DNA from: Zasmidium citrigriseum
Taxonomy: Eukaryota > Ascomycota > Dothideomycetes > Mycosphaerellales > Mycosphaerellaceae
Assembly: GCA_002786025.1 (NCBI GenBank)
Contig: NHNW01000019.1
Span: forward strand, 1-64,000
Length of the DNA: 64,000 bases
Direction: 5' to 3'
Shown piece by piece: positions 10,452 through 21,490 of the stretch (positions within the stretch are counted from its first letter, which is position 1; each line of letters starts with the position of its first letter). The notes under the pieces are model-generated. The model searched no databases. It was not told where the DNA came from and saw nothing but the letters and a program-made list of their open reading frames with translations. A program made the translations under genes and the position numbers.

Positions 10452-12921
10452 ACACCCCATCTTCTTGACAGCCAATAGCGGCCACTCACGACACCTTTCT
10501 CGGTATCTACTGTACAGCATGGGGACATACGACGGGCATGAGGAAACGGACAGAGCGGTATGATTACTTTATTTTGCTTTCCAAATGGCGTTCAAACAGA
10601 GGCTATGGCTCAAGGGAGAGATAGTGATACCCAAAACTAGCACAGGTAGCTTCAATTTGGTGTTTTTGGCATGTTTACCACGCTTTTTCCTCGTTTGTTC
10701 TCCATCGGAATCCAGTCAATGGCCGACGCGGCGCTGCACTACTACCCCAAGGAAACTCTTCGAAGACATGATAATGGCGAAGTTTGGAAGCCAATCTCCG
10801 TGCATGCTTCAAGCCATGATGCTCTTGACGGGAGCTATGGTATCATTGGACGTCGGCTTGACGAGGAGAATGGCGGAGCATTCGAGGGATCGTTCCAGTG
10901 TGACCTGCCGCGAAGAGCAGGACCAAGGCTGCTCTCAATCGGACAACATTGACGGCGGAGCGGTATTATCTCCATCCTACACGCCAAATACTGACCCCTG
11001 GGACGGGCATTGAAGGGCTTGAAATGTCTCTCTGCGGCCGAGATTGCTAGAACCAAGTGTTTTGTTGCAAACAAGGCACCGGCGCCGAGACAAAGTACTG
11101 GGCACGACTGTGCTCCAACGCGATATCCTTGGGCTTATCGCCTTGAGACGGGTTCGTCGCGGGATTGAAGTATCTCCATGAGGCTGCCCGACATTGCGGT
11201 GTTGACGGCCTGGATAGAAGTCTCAGAATCGATTGAGAGAAGGAGATGGTAATACTGAAATTCCTCATGCTGCGAGCCATCGTCCGCTGGACCTCAAAGA
11301 TGACGAGCAGAAGGCCCGGGTTGCTTGTCGATCTCTTCTTGTACTAAGTCTCTAGAGCGACGGCCAAAGCCTGCGAGATCACATGGCAAGAAGAGAAAGA
11401 GGTATCTAATGAGATTGGTGGCTCGAGAGAGTGTGGCGAACTATCTCGAAGAATGTTTGAACATTCTATGCTCTTGACGATTGCTATCGGGCCATAGAAC
11501 TATTGCAATGGGACAGAGTTGAGCGGGATCATTAAGATATGGTTGTCCAGTGCCACCTTTTGAAACGGATCCGGACCGGGGATCTACAGTGACATCTCTC
11601 GCTCATGAGAACCACTAATGGCACAACACTAGAGTAACATCATTACAATCGACCAAGTTGGAAGACGAGAAGTTTCAGAGGGAACACAGCCGTTGAAAGG
11701 TCCTTGCGTCTGTGCAAATAGCAATAGATAGTGGCCAAGACCGAGGGGACTGAGTAAGCCTTCAGCAGATGGACGTATTTGCAATCTCCACGGAACGCAG
11801 GCCCGTGGAGCTATCCATGGTCTAGTTGGCCGTCGAGTCTGGTGGCATGATAGAGAGAGCGAATCTACTTTGGCCTTTGATCTCTCCAGCGAGGATGTAC
11901 TACATCGCTCAAAAACCGCTTGTTTCTGGACTGCGGTTGCAATACATAGTCGATCTTCCCACCAGCTGCATTGAACATGTTGCTCGGGCGTGCTGCTCCA
12001 ACATGGCTGTTCTCCAAATTATAGCAACATTCTCCGCTATTGTGAGGCTTATTGGAAGTAGGGTGATATAGTATATCATTGGAGATCACTGCGTAGGCCT
12101 TGACCTCTGCGATGCTTAACATGGAATTTGGCTTCACCCAGAATCTAGCTTCGCTTTACTAGATACCTATCTTGTATTTACTTGGGCCATAGCCTAGCTT
12201 CACTACAAATGTAGCTTTCCTTTACTTGAAGTATGCCCTCGCCTTACTTGGAGGATGCCTTTGCTTCACTTAGGCTAAGCGTTCGCCTTATTTGCAATTA
12301 CATCTCCCTTTACTTAAGACTGTACCTTTACTTCATTTGCTACTGGTTTTTTCTTCAATGCGAAAAAACAACTATTCTTCACCTACAATTCTTCTTGCCT
12401 TCATTCCGTAGCTGTTACGCTTTACTTCATCTAAATGGCACGCATCACATGCAAATCCGCTAGCGCTGCGGCCCGTGCACGGAGTACACTACACCAACCT
12501 GCTCCTCTTGCAGACTCGTTACAACGACAATAGCCAAATCCAACAAACAGATCAATCATACTGATATCTAGTACGTGAGCCACATCTCCAACATGGCGCG
12601 AGAGAGTTAGTAACATCGCGATTAGCATCGGCCCTCCCCCAATGAACTTACACCGACGTTCGCATAGTGACAGCCAAAAAAACTCGAGTAATTAATTTCA
12701 CTGCGTTATGTTCTCGGTGATGGCCTGGATACCAGAAACCTTGATCATCCATTAGGCTGCAGAGCCTTGAGTTCTGTAAAGGAGACCGCGTGCGAGCCTT
12801 GATAGTTAGAAGGTCAGATTCCCACGTACAGACCAAGGTAGAGGTATGGACTCAAGCCTTGTTGAAGTTTGTGTCATCCTGAAGGTTGTATCTCTCATGG
12901 CACTCACCCTTCCACTTCTCC
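10452..12921. other. Gene-poor 2.5-kb stretch with no supported gene
   Basis: Between the ULS1-like stop and the 3' end of the first kinase gene there are only short open frames (up to about 142 codons at 10585-11013), with no domain I recognise and no convincing intron joins. CA and TG are common here, so it is not RIPed. It must contain both 3' untranslated regions. The only structured element is a degenerate tandem repeat at 12133-12443. A decayed gene is possible but unproven. Confidence 0.6.
12133..12443. repeat. Degenerate ~22-bp tandem repeat (10 + 3 units)
   Basis: Ten consecutive units start with TTYACT or a close variant and usually end in GCC, CC or CGC. Unit starts are 12133, 12155, 12177, 12199, 12221, 12244, 12265, 12288, 12309 and 12327, so most units are 21-23 bp and the last two are 17-18 bp. 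After a 34-bp gap three more units follow at 12378, 12400 and 12421. A rough consensus is TTYACTTgnnntATGCCnt followed by CGCC. Units are diverged from each other, so this is an old array, not a fresh slippage product. No open frame uses the periodicity, because 22 is not a multiple of 3. Function is unknown. Confidence 0.7.
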
Positions 12922-15577
12922 CTACGCAGCCTGTCCTTCTTCAGCCCCTGCTCCTCCTCCTCCTTCTTCTTCTTCGGCCTCGTCATCATCGTTCTCATCG
13001 GCTCCCTCACCACTCTTATCCGGTTCGGATGAGGATACACGACCTGGACTCCGCCTCATACTTATTGGAGTCTTCGCTTTCTTCTTCTTCCTAGCCCGCG
13101 CCATCTCCATTCTTTCACCATCCTCCTCCTCTTGGCGCTTCCTTTTCTTTTCTCGGATACTTTTTTGCGGTGAGGTCTCGATATTTGTTGCGGCTGGCTG
13201 CTTATCGTTGCCATTCTTGTTTCGCATCTCGCGTGGAGCCTGAGCGGCAATTAGGTCAGCCTCAAGCTGCTTCTCCTGTGCAGCCTTCGCCGCTGCTCTT
13301 GTCACAGCCGGTTTAAATCTCTCAGGATCGAACACCGCTTCAGCTCCCGCGGGACCTCCGAGGTCTTCCGCGTCGGAATCATCGTCAGTCTTCCGTGATC
13401 TGAGCTCTGTTGGCGAAGGCCCGATTCCATGACCCTCTACAGTTCCAAGCTGGTATCTCTCCCTTCTCAGCAGCAGAGCATGTTCGAGAAACTTAGGATG
13501 GTTCGCCGGGGCATACCGAAGTCCAGAGGTCAATTTTTTGGGCCCGTCCTCACTTAACTGTCGAATCCTTTGGAGGAGAGCGTCAAGCGATGGCCTCTCG
13601 TCCGGCAAGTACTGGCAACATGCCCAGACAAGGTCTGTGAGTTCCTTTGAGTAGAATCCCTTCACTTCATCAGTGAATGCAACCGGCATGCGAGTTTTTT
13701 GGTAGCGGGCATAGGTCTCGCCATCCATAGTCTCATCGCCGTCCGACAACATTAAGATGCTGTACATGGTCATGCCGATGGACCAGACTGCACATTTCCT
13801 CGCGTGTTAGTCGCAGCCACTGGAGAGGATTGCAGTCGCTGACTTACCGTTGATCTTTTTTGTGATCCTCTGAGGGTTGTTATCGGCGTTTTCCAGTTGT
13901 TCTGACCTCTCTTCCTGCAAGAAGCTTAGCTCTCTGAATCTCCAAGCGAGGCTCGGGCACTTACTGGAGCGCTGAACCTATGGATAGTGTGCCGAAAGTT
14001 GGTGGATCGTTGGTTCTCATCTTTGAGCAAGAGGGTGAGCCCAAAATCGGCTAGCTTGGGGCTCTTGTAGCCTTTATAGATGGACCGGGAATCCACGCCT
14101 AAAAATACGTTTCCCAGCTTGATGTCTCTATGGGCCATGAAGTTCAGTCCACCCGATGAACCCAGATCTCCTTGTTGTAAGAGAAGGCCCGCATTGACGA
14201 GCGTTTCGTAGAGAAACCAGCAGAAGGGTTCGGGTACTCTGGCTCGGGGAGGATTCTCCCAGTAAAGCTTTCCTTCGATGAGTACATCCAACAAGCTTCC
14301 ATGAGGGCTAAGGTACCAAATGTCGTGTCAGCTTGTGCTACAGATGCTCAATCACGGAGATCAAACTTACCACCATTCCAAGAACAGCCGATACATTTGT
14401 TCCTTCTTGCTGATTCTCCAGTTCCGTATTTTTAAGATTTTGTCTGATGAGCCTTGGAGAGCCTGTAGTCGATACATAGCTGTGACTCTTCACGTCCGGG
14501 TTAGTGCAATATCTTCCTAGGCCCGTCTGAGAATACGTACTCGTTGGGAACACTCCGACCATTTACATTGCTCCACAAGTATGGAGTTTCCTTCTTGATG
14601 GGAAACACGGCGTTCTTGATGACGAGCCTCTGCAAAAAGTCAGCCCCTAGGTGTCTGGCAGATCAAGGCGAATAGAGATGCCTCTGAGCGTTGGCGATCT
14701 TGATGTTCCAAACCGAGAGCCAGCAAATGATCGAATAGCGACTTACATCCACAATCAAGCCAAACTCGTTGAATTTGACCCACACCTTCGTTTTACCCCA
14801 GCCTCCTTCCTGTACCTGTTCGGCATTGTTTGTCCACCATCCCCGTCCCAAATCACCTCGAGCTCGACGATCTTCTTCCGCCTTTTTCCTTTCTGCCCCC
14901 TCAGCTTGCAGCCTTGCCTCTCCTTCTGCTTGATCCTTTTCAAAATTCGCCCAAAGGTCTTCCTCATCATCACCTGTGTCCGGGTTCAGCAGATTATTAC
15001 CGGTGACTGGTACTCTGCCCTCATCCGAAGTCGCAGGAGCCTTGTGGCCCTCCTTTTGCGTTCTCTTTGGTGCCGCTCCTTTGCCTTGAGCTGCAAGCGC
15101 TCCCGGCTGTGATTTTCTAGTGACCTCCAAATACTCTTTTGTCACTTTCTCATGGGCGTCATGGCGTCGAGCTCTCTCCTCTTGCAAGTACTCAGTCGTC
15201 TGACTATAACTGAAGCGCTCGTTCGTGACCTTCAGAATGTTATCCAGACACTGCCTCTCGTCACGAAGGCTCCCTTGACAGCTCAGAGCTGCCTTTTGAT
15301 ATGCAAGAACCTCCGGCGCATTCGAGAGATCTTGTGGGATGGCTGGGACTGACGATATAAGCTCGTCGAAATTTGATCGAAAATCGAAGAATTGCTGCAG
15401 CCACGGCCCGAGCTGCTCCTTCATCTCAGCAGGTACATTCTTGATGTACTCGTTCACGAATTTCGTCGAAGCTGTTGTTGTGTCAGTCTTCACATGCACG
15501 ACATCTTCGAACCATTGATCGTACGTTTCTTTCCAAGCGGCTTGCCTGGTGCCGTGGCGCGCCTCATTCTTGTCCAT
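12922..15577 (-). CDS. Protein kinase-like protein, tandem paralogue A
   Basis: Exons (minus strand): 15577-14747, 14629-14541, 14487-14371, 14307-13965, 13914-13848, 13787-12922; 770 aa. Layout: an N-terminal charged helical region (1-150), a low-complexity linker, a kinase domain from about 255, a conserved post-kinase block (LRYAPA then FLE and LLLRRE), then an acidic DDDSDAEDLGG motif and a Lys/Arg-rich tail typical of nuclear localisation, ending in a poly-Glu/Gly run. Kinase landmarks: a degenerate glycine loop (GGWGKTKV), VIK Lys at 282, canonical HRDIKLGN, DFG, APE formed across an exon junction, and NVWSIG in place of DVWSxG. All catalytic residues are present, so activity is plausible; the substrate is unknown. 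An in-frame ATG at 15745 would add 56 residues with a hydrophobic start. I prefer 15577 because it aligns with the apparent N-terminus of paralogue B. I do not recognise the family by name. Confidence 0.75.
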
Positions 15578-15908
15578 CCCTCCTGCTCCAGTAATACCCA
15601 CTTCTCTTGTGTCTCGTCGCGAGGGGCCATCTCTTCTAATCGAACGATGGTATGTGCTGGTCGTACTTTGAATCAGCTTTTCCTCGTAATGCTGGAGTGG
15701 AGCCGCTAGGACAAAGACAATGCTCATGAAAGAGACAAACCGCATCCGACAAGCGCCAGAAGCGGACCCTTTGTTTTCCTATCCCACAAAGACCACAGTA
15801 CAGTATGCTAACGCACGAGGGCAAAAAGGGCTGAGTTTGGGTCCAGCTTTCGAGAGAACAGTACTGACTTTCCATATACCAAGGCCGAAGACCCAAACGT
15901 GCTCCTCA
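15578..15908. promoter_or_regulatory. Gap between the two kinase-like genes
   Basis: These 331 bp separate the start of paralogue A from the stop of paralogue B on the same strand. They must hold the 3' end of B and the promoter of A. An in-frame upstream reading frame extends to 15745. I see no clear TATA box or other site. Confidence 0.4.
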
Positions 15909-18372
15909 TCAGTCATCGTAATTGTCGTCAATAGGCGATCTGACCTTATGTCTCTTTGCTGGACCTTCTGATGCCCCTTCATGGCCTTCATGAGCCTTTC
16001 GCTTCCTCTTGCTCCTTGGCCGATCTTCTGGATTCGGTGCTCCTGCTTCTTGACTGCGAACATTGGCAGCGTTGCCACTCTTTCGGCCGCGAGGCGCAGA
16101 GGGACGCTGAGCAGACGTCCCATTAGCCTGGGGAGTAGGAGCACCCTGGGGAGAAGGAGCCCCAGAACGTCCCTCAATCGCTCGCTCTCTTTGCCTCGCC
16201 TGCCTCCCGAACTGACCTTCGTCGACTTCCATCGGTTTCTTAGGATCTCCACCCAAGTCATCATCGTCCGAATCCCCATCATCCTTGGGAGGTCTTGGTG
16301 GCGGTGGGAATGGCGGTGTTCTATTATTCGCTGGTTCGTCGCTCAACAAGCTTGCCAACTGCCACTTCTCCCTGCGCAGTATCAAACCACGTTCCAGGAA
16401 TCTGTAATCATCGGCCGGTGCATAACGAAGATCCTGAGCATTCCGTCGAATCCTCTTCATAGCCTGATCGAAGGTTATGCGTCTCTCTGGCAGATACTCC
16501 ATGCAATCGAGGACAAGTTGGCGAAGCGGCTCTGAGTAATGCGCGACTTCGAGAGGGCCGAAAGGAGTCGGATTTCTGCGTGTTCGAAAGAATCTTCGTT
16601 GGGTATCCTGGTGATTATCCATGTTTCCATCACCGACCTCAGATGCCATCAAGATGCCATACATGAAGTTCCCTATTTCCCAGACTGCAGAATTCGATAT
16701 TAGTCGAGCTTTAGATGATGAAGGGCAGCGGTTATACCATTTGTCTTCTTGGTGGTCCGTTGAGGATTGTCCGAAGCGCCCTCCAGATAGTCTGCTCTAG
16801 TTTCCTGTAGTTCTGTCAGCCTCTTCCGTTTGAAACGACAAGCGCCCCTGGAGCCGCTGAATCAAGCTAGGATATCATTCCCCGTTTCTGCGAAAGAGTC
16901 TCAAGCTCTGGTGCATCGCCATGCGGGCCTAGTGCACGACTCAATCCGAGGGAAATTCAACGAGACATACCGGAGCATGGTAGATATATGCGCCAACGTC
17001 GGTGTCTTTGGTCAGCGTATTCTCATTATCGAGCAGCAGCGAGAGCCCAAAATCGCCTAATTTAATGCTTTTGAAGCCCTTGAAGATGTCGGTAGAGTTC
17101 AGGCCAATGAATACTATGTGCGTCAGTTCAGATGCTTCTTGTTCGGTATAACAGAGGCATACCGTTCGGAGGTTTGATGTCGTCTACGCAAAAAGAGTGT
17201 TAGCTATCCGACTCTCGTATTTGAATAAGTGCCTTCTTACGGTGGACAATCATCTTCCAACCCGGCATCCCACCCCCAGGCTCAAGGTCTGCCCTCTCCA
17301 TAAGCAGCCCAGCGGTGACCATCGTCTCAAAGATGTGCCACGCGACACTTTCATCGATCCAGTACTGCCTGATATTCCCGATGGGCCAGTAATTCTGAAT
17401 GAGTTCGTTGACAGTCCCCCAAGGGCACCATTCCATCATGAGTTTGTACTTCAACTCCTGGTGATTGCCCCTGTAGTTCCGAAGCCTGACAATGCTTTCG
17501 GAGCCCTTAAGTGGTCGAAGGCTGCACATTGCAGTAATCTCGTTGGGAATCGTTCCATCAGGGTTCCAGAGAAAAGGCCTGCCTGCGGGGGTCGCATGTT
17601 TGTAGTCGGTATATTTAATGACCACGCGATCGACGATGACGCCATATTGGTTCTGCTTCACGTTGAGGTAGGCTTCGCCGTATACGCCACCTCCAAGAAA
17701 TACCGCCTCGTACCAGTCTGGTCGGAGATTACCTCGACGCCTGCGAAGCTGCTCCGCATCAACTTCCTCATTGGCCTTCTCAAAAGCACCATGGTCCGCG
17801 GGCAAATCGTCCGTGTCCCTTCTAGCGGGCTCTCCAGCCGGAGTACCATCTTCCGGCGCTCCATGAGTAGCCTGCCTTCTCTCGGGGGCTTCATCTGGGG
17901 AAATGGGAATACGGAATCCACCCCCTGGCGCGGTCTTCCTAGGTGCTAGTGGGTGTTTAGTCTTCTCATTCTGCTTCAACAATCTTTCTTTGGCCCTCTG
18001 ATCCTTACGCTCTTTGACATCATTATTCAATCGTTCCAGATCCGCCTGTAATCGATTCCTTTCCCTTCCACGAACATTTCTCTGCTCTTGCAAATGGTCT
18101 GCCGTCGGGACAAACCCAAAGTCCTTATTCCCCTTGATTCCAAGAATACCATCAAAGACGGCAATCTCGTCTGCCAGAATCACCATACGTGCCTCGACAT
18201 TCGTCCGGTAAGCGTCGACTTCGTCTTGCTGTGAGAGATCCGGAAACTCGAAATTCGACTCCGCGTATGCGGGTAGGCCGTGATATTTTGGCAATAGATC
18301 CCTCAACTGGTCCTGGGCAGTAGGGCCTAGGCCATTGAAGAAGTCCCTGATGCGCTTCTTCGCTATAAGCAT
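15909..18372 (-). CDS. Protein kinase-like protein, tandem paralogue B
   Basis: Exons (minus): 18372-17241, 17183-17163, 17113-16971, 16804-16738, 16684-15909; 712 aa from the ATG at 18372. The parts follow the same order as in paralogue A: an N-terminal helical region (1-130), a linker, a kinase domain from ~218, a post-kinase block (LRYAPADD, FLERGLILRRE), an acidic DDGDSDDDDLGGD motif, then a basic tail (RPRSKRKRKAHEG). Kinase landmarks: GGGVYGEAYL at 227-236, VIK Lys 253, HHDIKPPN in place of HRD (created across intron 1), DFG intact, HAPE across an exon junction, NVWEIG. The 166-bp third intron is the longest in the window. A further 5' coding exon starting at an ATG at 18529 is likely, because that frame (MADEEDN then AQWARLERSAW) resembles the start of paralogue A, but the splice donor is unclear. 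The next gene upstream is RRP7. Confidence 0.72.
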
Positions 18373-18801
18373 GGCATTAGCAAGCTGTACTACTAAGTAT
18401 CATGCCATGGAAGGTTGATGTACGTAGTGCGCCCTTCCTCTTTGCCTTGGAACCCGTGAAGTTCTCCCATGCTGACCTTTCAAGTCTAGCCCACTGCGCC
18501 TCCGGCGAGTTGTCTTCTTCGTCGGCCATTGCGTCTTGTCCGATCTGTAACCTGATGCGCTGCGCGAAGATTGTACAGAGCGAGCCCTGGGGACAAGCGA
18601 TGTTTTTCGTGGTGAGAGAGAGCCATGAACAAAGATACTATGGTCGTCAAAGAACCCAGCCGCATCCAGACAGGACAACTTCTTTATTGCCCTGTTGGAA
18701 GAACGTTCGGAAGCCACAATCTCGAATCTTTGATCACAGTCGTAGTAGTAGAACAACGTCGTAAAGTGGGTATCTCGCCAAAAACAATCCCAATCCCGTC
18801 A

Positions 18802-19740
18802 TTACTCCGGCCTTATCCTTCCTCTCCTCCTCTTCATCTCCTCAACCTTCCTCTGATCCTCTTCAAACGCCTTGACAAGGTCCTTCGCCTGCTCCTTCTT
18901 CTTCTCCCGCAGCTGCCATCGGTAGAAGTCATCCTTGATCCGATTCTTCTCTCTCTTCTTGAGCTCCTCCTCCTTCGCCTTAGTCTCTTCCTCCCGCGCA
19001 GGTCCATTCCTGCCACCGCGCGTGACAGTAATGAAACCATCCTCGTCGGGTTCTGCTCTTTGCTTGGCCAACATCTTCGCTCTGGCTTCTTCTTGAGCTG
19101 CGAATGCGCCCATGAACGCGTCCACGCTCGATTGGAGCAGCGAGTGATCGGGGTATCGTAGGCTGTGGTGTGACAAGTATCTTGCTGAACCCAAGGGCGG
19201 TACTTTGGTGCCGATACCAGCACTCCATCTGATTTCGCTCTTATTCTTGATAGCTCTCTTGGCCTCCTTCAGCGCCAGATCGGCACTGGCCTTGTCCACA
19301 AATGTGATGACTGCAGTTCCTCCACTGCGGTGAAGCTCGCGATCCCACACCTCAGGCAAAAGTCCAACTTCTTCTGCCTCTTGCTCTTCGTCGAGCCCTT
19401 CAAGTCCTCTCTTTCTCTTCTTTCCCTGCTTCACGGGAGCAACAGGTGCACTGATTCCCTTCCCCACTCTCGCTCCCTCGAAAGCCACGCTTTCTATCCG
19501 CGCACCGCCCAGCTGATTTGCAAACAGGCTGCGTATGTGGATCTCGGTCGCATCGGTAGGCACGTTCACGGCGAATACTTCTCGCGGTGTGTTTTCTGTC
19601 GGTACTTTGGGAGCATTGGCCCGAAGGTAGAGGTAGTGGGTGGCTTCCTTTGGGAATGACGGTTGCGCGGGGATCCGGAGCGGCAGGGCGATGAAGTCGT
19701 GGACTGTCGAGGACACTTTCGAGCCATTTATCGGCGCCAT
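18802..19740 (-). CDS. RRP7: Ribosomal RNA-processing protein 7
   Basis: Single exon, 312 aa. Rrp7 is a nucleolar small-subunit (UTP-C / 90S) assembly factor needed for 18S rRNA maturation. The N-terminal half has the family's RRM-like fold: HYLYLRAN followed by the strand VFAVNVPTDATEIHIRSLF, then a KKRKRGLEG insertion and a second strand, TAVITFVDKASADLAL. The C-terminus carries the hallmark DGFITVTRGGR and FYRWQLREKKKEQ-KDLVKAFEEDQRKVE-MK-RR segment, a basic helix ending a few residues before the stop. I chose the ATG at 19740 (ATCATGGCG) over an in-frame ATG at 19812, which would add 24 residues not expected in the family. It is divergent from THG1 with a 296-bp gap. Confidence 0.88.
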   Translation of the reverse strand: MAPINGSKVSSTVHDFIALPLRIPAQPSFPKEATHYLYLRANAPKVPTENTPREVFAVNVPTDATEIHIRSLFANQLGGARIESVAFEGARVGKGISAPVAPVKQGKKRKRGLEGLDEEQEAEEVGLLPEVWDRELHRSGGTAVITFVDKASADLALKEAKRAIKNKSEIRWSAGIGTKVPPLGSARYLSHHSLRYPDHSLLQSSVDAFMGAFAAQEEARAKMLAKQRAEPDEDGFITVTRGGRNGPAREEETKAKEEELKKREKNRIKDDFYRWQLREKKKEQAKDLVKAFEEDQRKVEEMKRRRGRIRPE

Positions 19741-20036
19741 GATGGTAGGGACTGGAAATGTGTAAATGTAGCAAGGTCTCGAAAGACCTCGAGAAATTGT
19801 AGATGGGACCACGTCGATCTAGCCTTATTGAGAATAGCGGAAACTCTAACAGACGGTGCTTGCTTGTGACTGCAACTTCTTCCCGACAATATCGAAGTCA
19901 TAGATTGGTCATGCCATTAAAACACAACATGGTGTGAGACAGTTCGAGCCAGGCCATTGCGATCAGAACTCGACGTTCATCGTTGCGATCACCAAGCAAT
20001 TCAAGATCTCGCAGAAGAAACCACATCAAAATCAGA
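19741..20036. promoter_or_regulatory. Shared RRP7/THG1 divergent promoter
   Basis: A 296-bp gap between two divergent RNA-biogenesis genes, so both promoters must lie here. I see no TATA-like box close to either start and no specific factor site I can name. Confidence 0.5.
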
Positions 20037-20882
20037 ATGGCCAACAGCGAATTCCAATACGTCCGCTCATTCGAGACTTGGGATGCCCTTCCACCTTCGA
20101 ATTGGATCGTGGTGCGTATAGATGGGCGAGGCTTCAGCAAACTCTGCAAGAAGTACAATTTTGAGAAGCCCAACGACAGACGAGCCTTGGATCTCATGAA
20201 CGCAGCAGCCGTTGAAGTTGTGCGGTCTTTCGTCGACATTGTCCTCGCATATGGTCAGAGCGATGAGTACAGCTTTATTTTCCACGAGAGCGCACAGCTA
20301 TTCGAGCGACGGGCGGCGAAGCTGGCGACTAGTGTGGCGACGCAGTTCACGGCGGAGTATTGTATGCTGTGGCCGAAGTATATGAACGGCGTTGAACTGG
20401 AACGACCGTGGCCGACGTTTGACGGGCGATGCGTATGCTATCCTAAACGAAAGATCTTAAGGGATTACCTCTCGTGGCGACAGGCGGATTGCCACATCAA
20501 CAATCTCTATAACACGACGTTCTGGAGTCTCGTTCTCAAAGGTGGACGAACGCCGACAGAAGCCGAGGAGGATTTGAAGGGGACTGTGAGTGGAGATAAG
20601 AATGAGATCCTGTTCAGCAGGTTTGGGATCAACTACAACAACGAAGACGAAATCTATCGGAAGGGGACGGTGGTGTATCGGGCGTACGACGAGGTGGTTA
20701 ATGGCGTGAATGGTGGGAAGAAAGAACCGACTGAGGGCAGTAAGAATCAGCTTGAGAAGGAGAGAAAGAGGAAGATGAAAGCGAGGGTTGAGATGGCGCA
20801 CTGCGATATTATTGGGGAGGCGTTTTGGGAGAAGAGGCCGTATATTCTGGCGGCCAAGAGAGGAGAGGACTGTGGGGAATAG
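20037..20882 (+). CDS. THG1: tRNA-His guanylyltransferase
   Basis: Single exon, 281 aa, the usual length for eukaryotic Thg1. The enzyme adds G-1 to the 5' end of tRNA-His in a reverse (3'-5') polymerase reaction, which creates the identity element for histidyl-tRNA synthetase. Seen motifs: ANSEFQYVRSFE at the N-terminus, VVRIDGRGFSKL (metal-binding Asp), GQSDEYSFIF (second metal-binding Asp with Glu), FDGRCVCYP, DCHINNLYNTTFW and FWEKRPYIL near the C-terminus. The ATG at 20037 starts exactly at the conserved N-terminus; an upstream in-frame ATG at 19983 would add 18 Arg/Ser-rich residues. A Lys/Glu-rich loop with NGGKKEPTEG near the end is typical of fungal copies. Confidence 0.93.
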   Translation: MANSEFQYVRSFETWDALPPSNWIVVRIDGRGFSKLCKKYNFEKPNDRRALDLMNAAAVEVVRSFVDIVLAYGQSDEYSFIFHESAQLFERRAAKLATSVATQFTAEYCMLWPKYMNGVELERPWPTFDGRCVCYPKRKILRDYLSWRQADCHINNLYNTTFWSLVLKGGRTPTEAEEDLKGTVSGDKNEILFSRFGINYNNEDEIYRKGTVVYRAYDEVVNGVNGGKKEPTEGSKNQLEKERKRKMKARVEMAHCDIIGEAFWEKRPYILAAKRGEDCGE

Positions 20883-21490
20883 ATGGTCCCGATTGCCTTC
20901 CAAGAGTCCGATGAAATCGACACATCCGAAAAATTCGCCTTCGCTGCTCCAATCGTCGTCTGCAGAACATCTATACAACGAGCGAAGGAGACAGCCAAGA
21001 CCTGATTGGCCAGAGAAGCGAGAACCATTGTCCACCAGACCAACTCCTTCGCGTTGAGACTCAACTTCAACGTCTCAACCCTTCATGACCGAGACCACGA
21101 GCAGCTCACGCAAAGGCAAAGAACAGTAACTCAGAATCAGCTCCTGCATCGAGTCCCACGAAGCATTCCGGGGCCAAAAGCACAGCCCTGAAGCCGGTCA
21201 AGAAACGCCAGGATCGCAGGATCAAAGCTTGGTCACCATTGATGCGTCTGAAGGAATAAGGGCATATGCAGGAAGAAAACACTGTAGGGCCCAGCTCTCA
21301 ATGGCAGAGCCTTGAATGAGGCGTTCAGGCAACTGCCATTGTCGAAACTAGGATCAAGCCCACACGAACTCAGCCGCAAGGACGCGAACGATCCACGCAA
21401 CTTCAGCTTTCAGCTCGCGTAGAGGTCCACTTTGAATTTAAGCATCCAGATGCCTCGAGCCAAGAACTGTTGGGCTTGACCGCATCTCAA
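20883..21490. other. THG1-Zn2Cys6 regulator intergenic region
   Basis: A 608-bp stretch holding the THG1 3' end and the promoter of the regulator gene. Only short frames occur and I see no recognised gene or motif. Confidence 0.5.

Noticed and set aside
12940..12990. Trinucleotide microsatellite (CTC/CTT runs)
   Set aside because: It encodes the poly-Glu/Gly end of kinase paralogue A on the minus strand.
15577..15745. Signal-peptide-like extension of kinase paralogue A (MRFVSFMSIVFVLAAP)
   Set aside because: A secreted start makes no sense with a nuclear-type basic tail, and paralogue B's apparent N-terminus aligns with the ATG at 15577.
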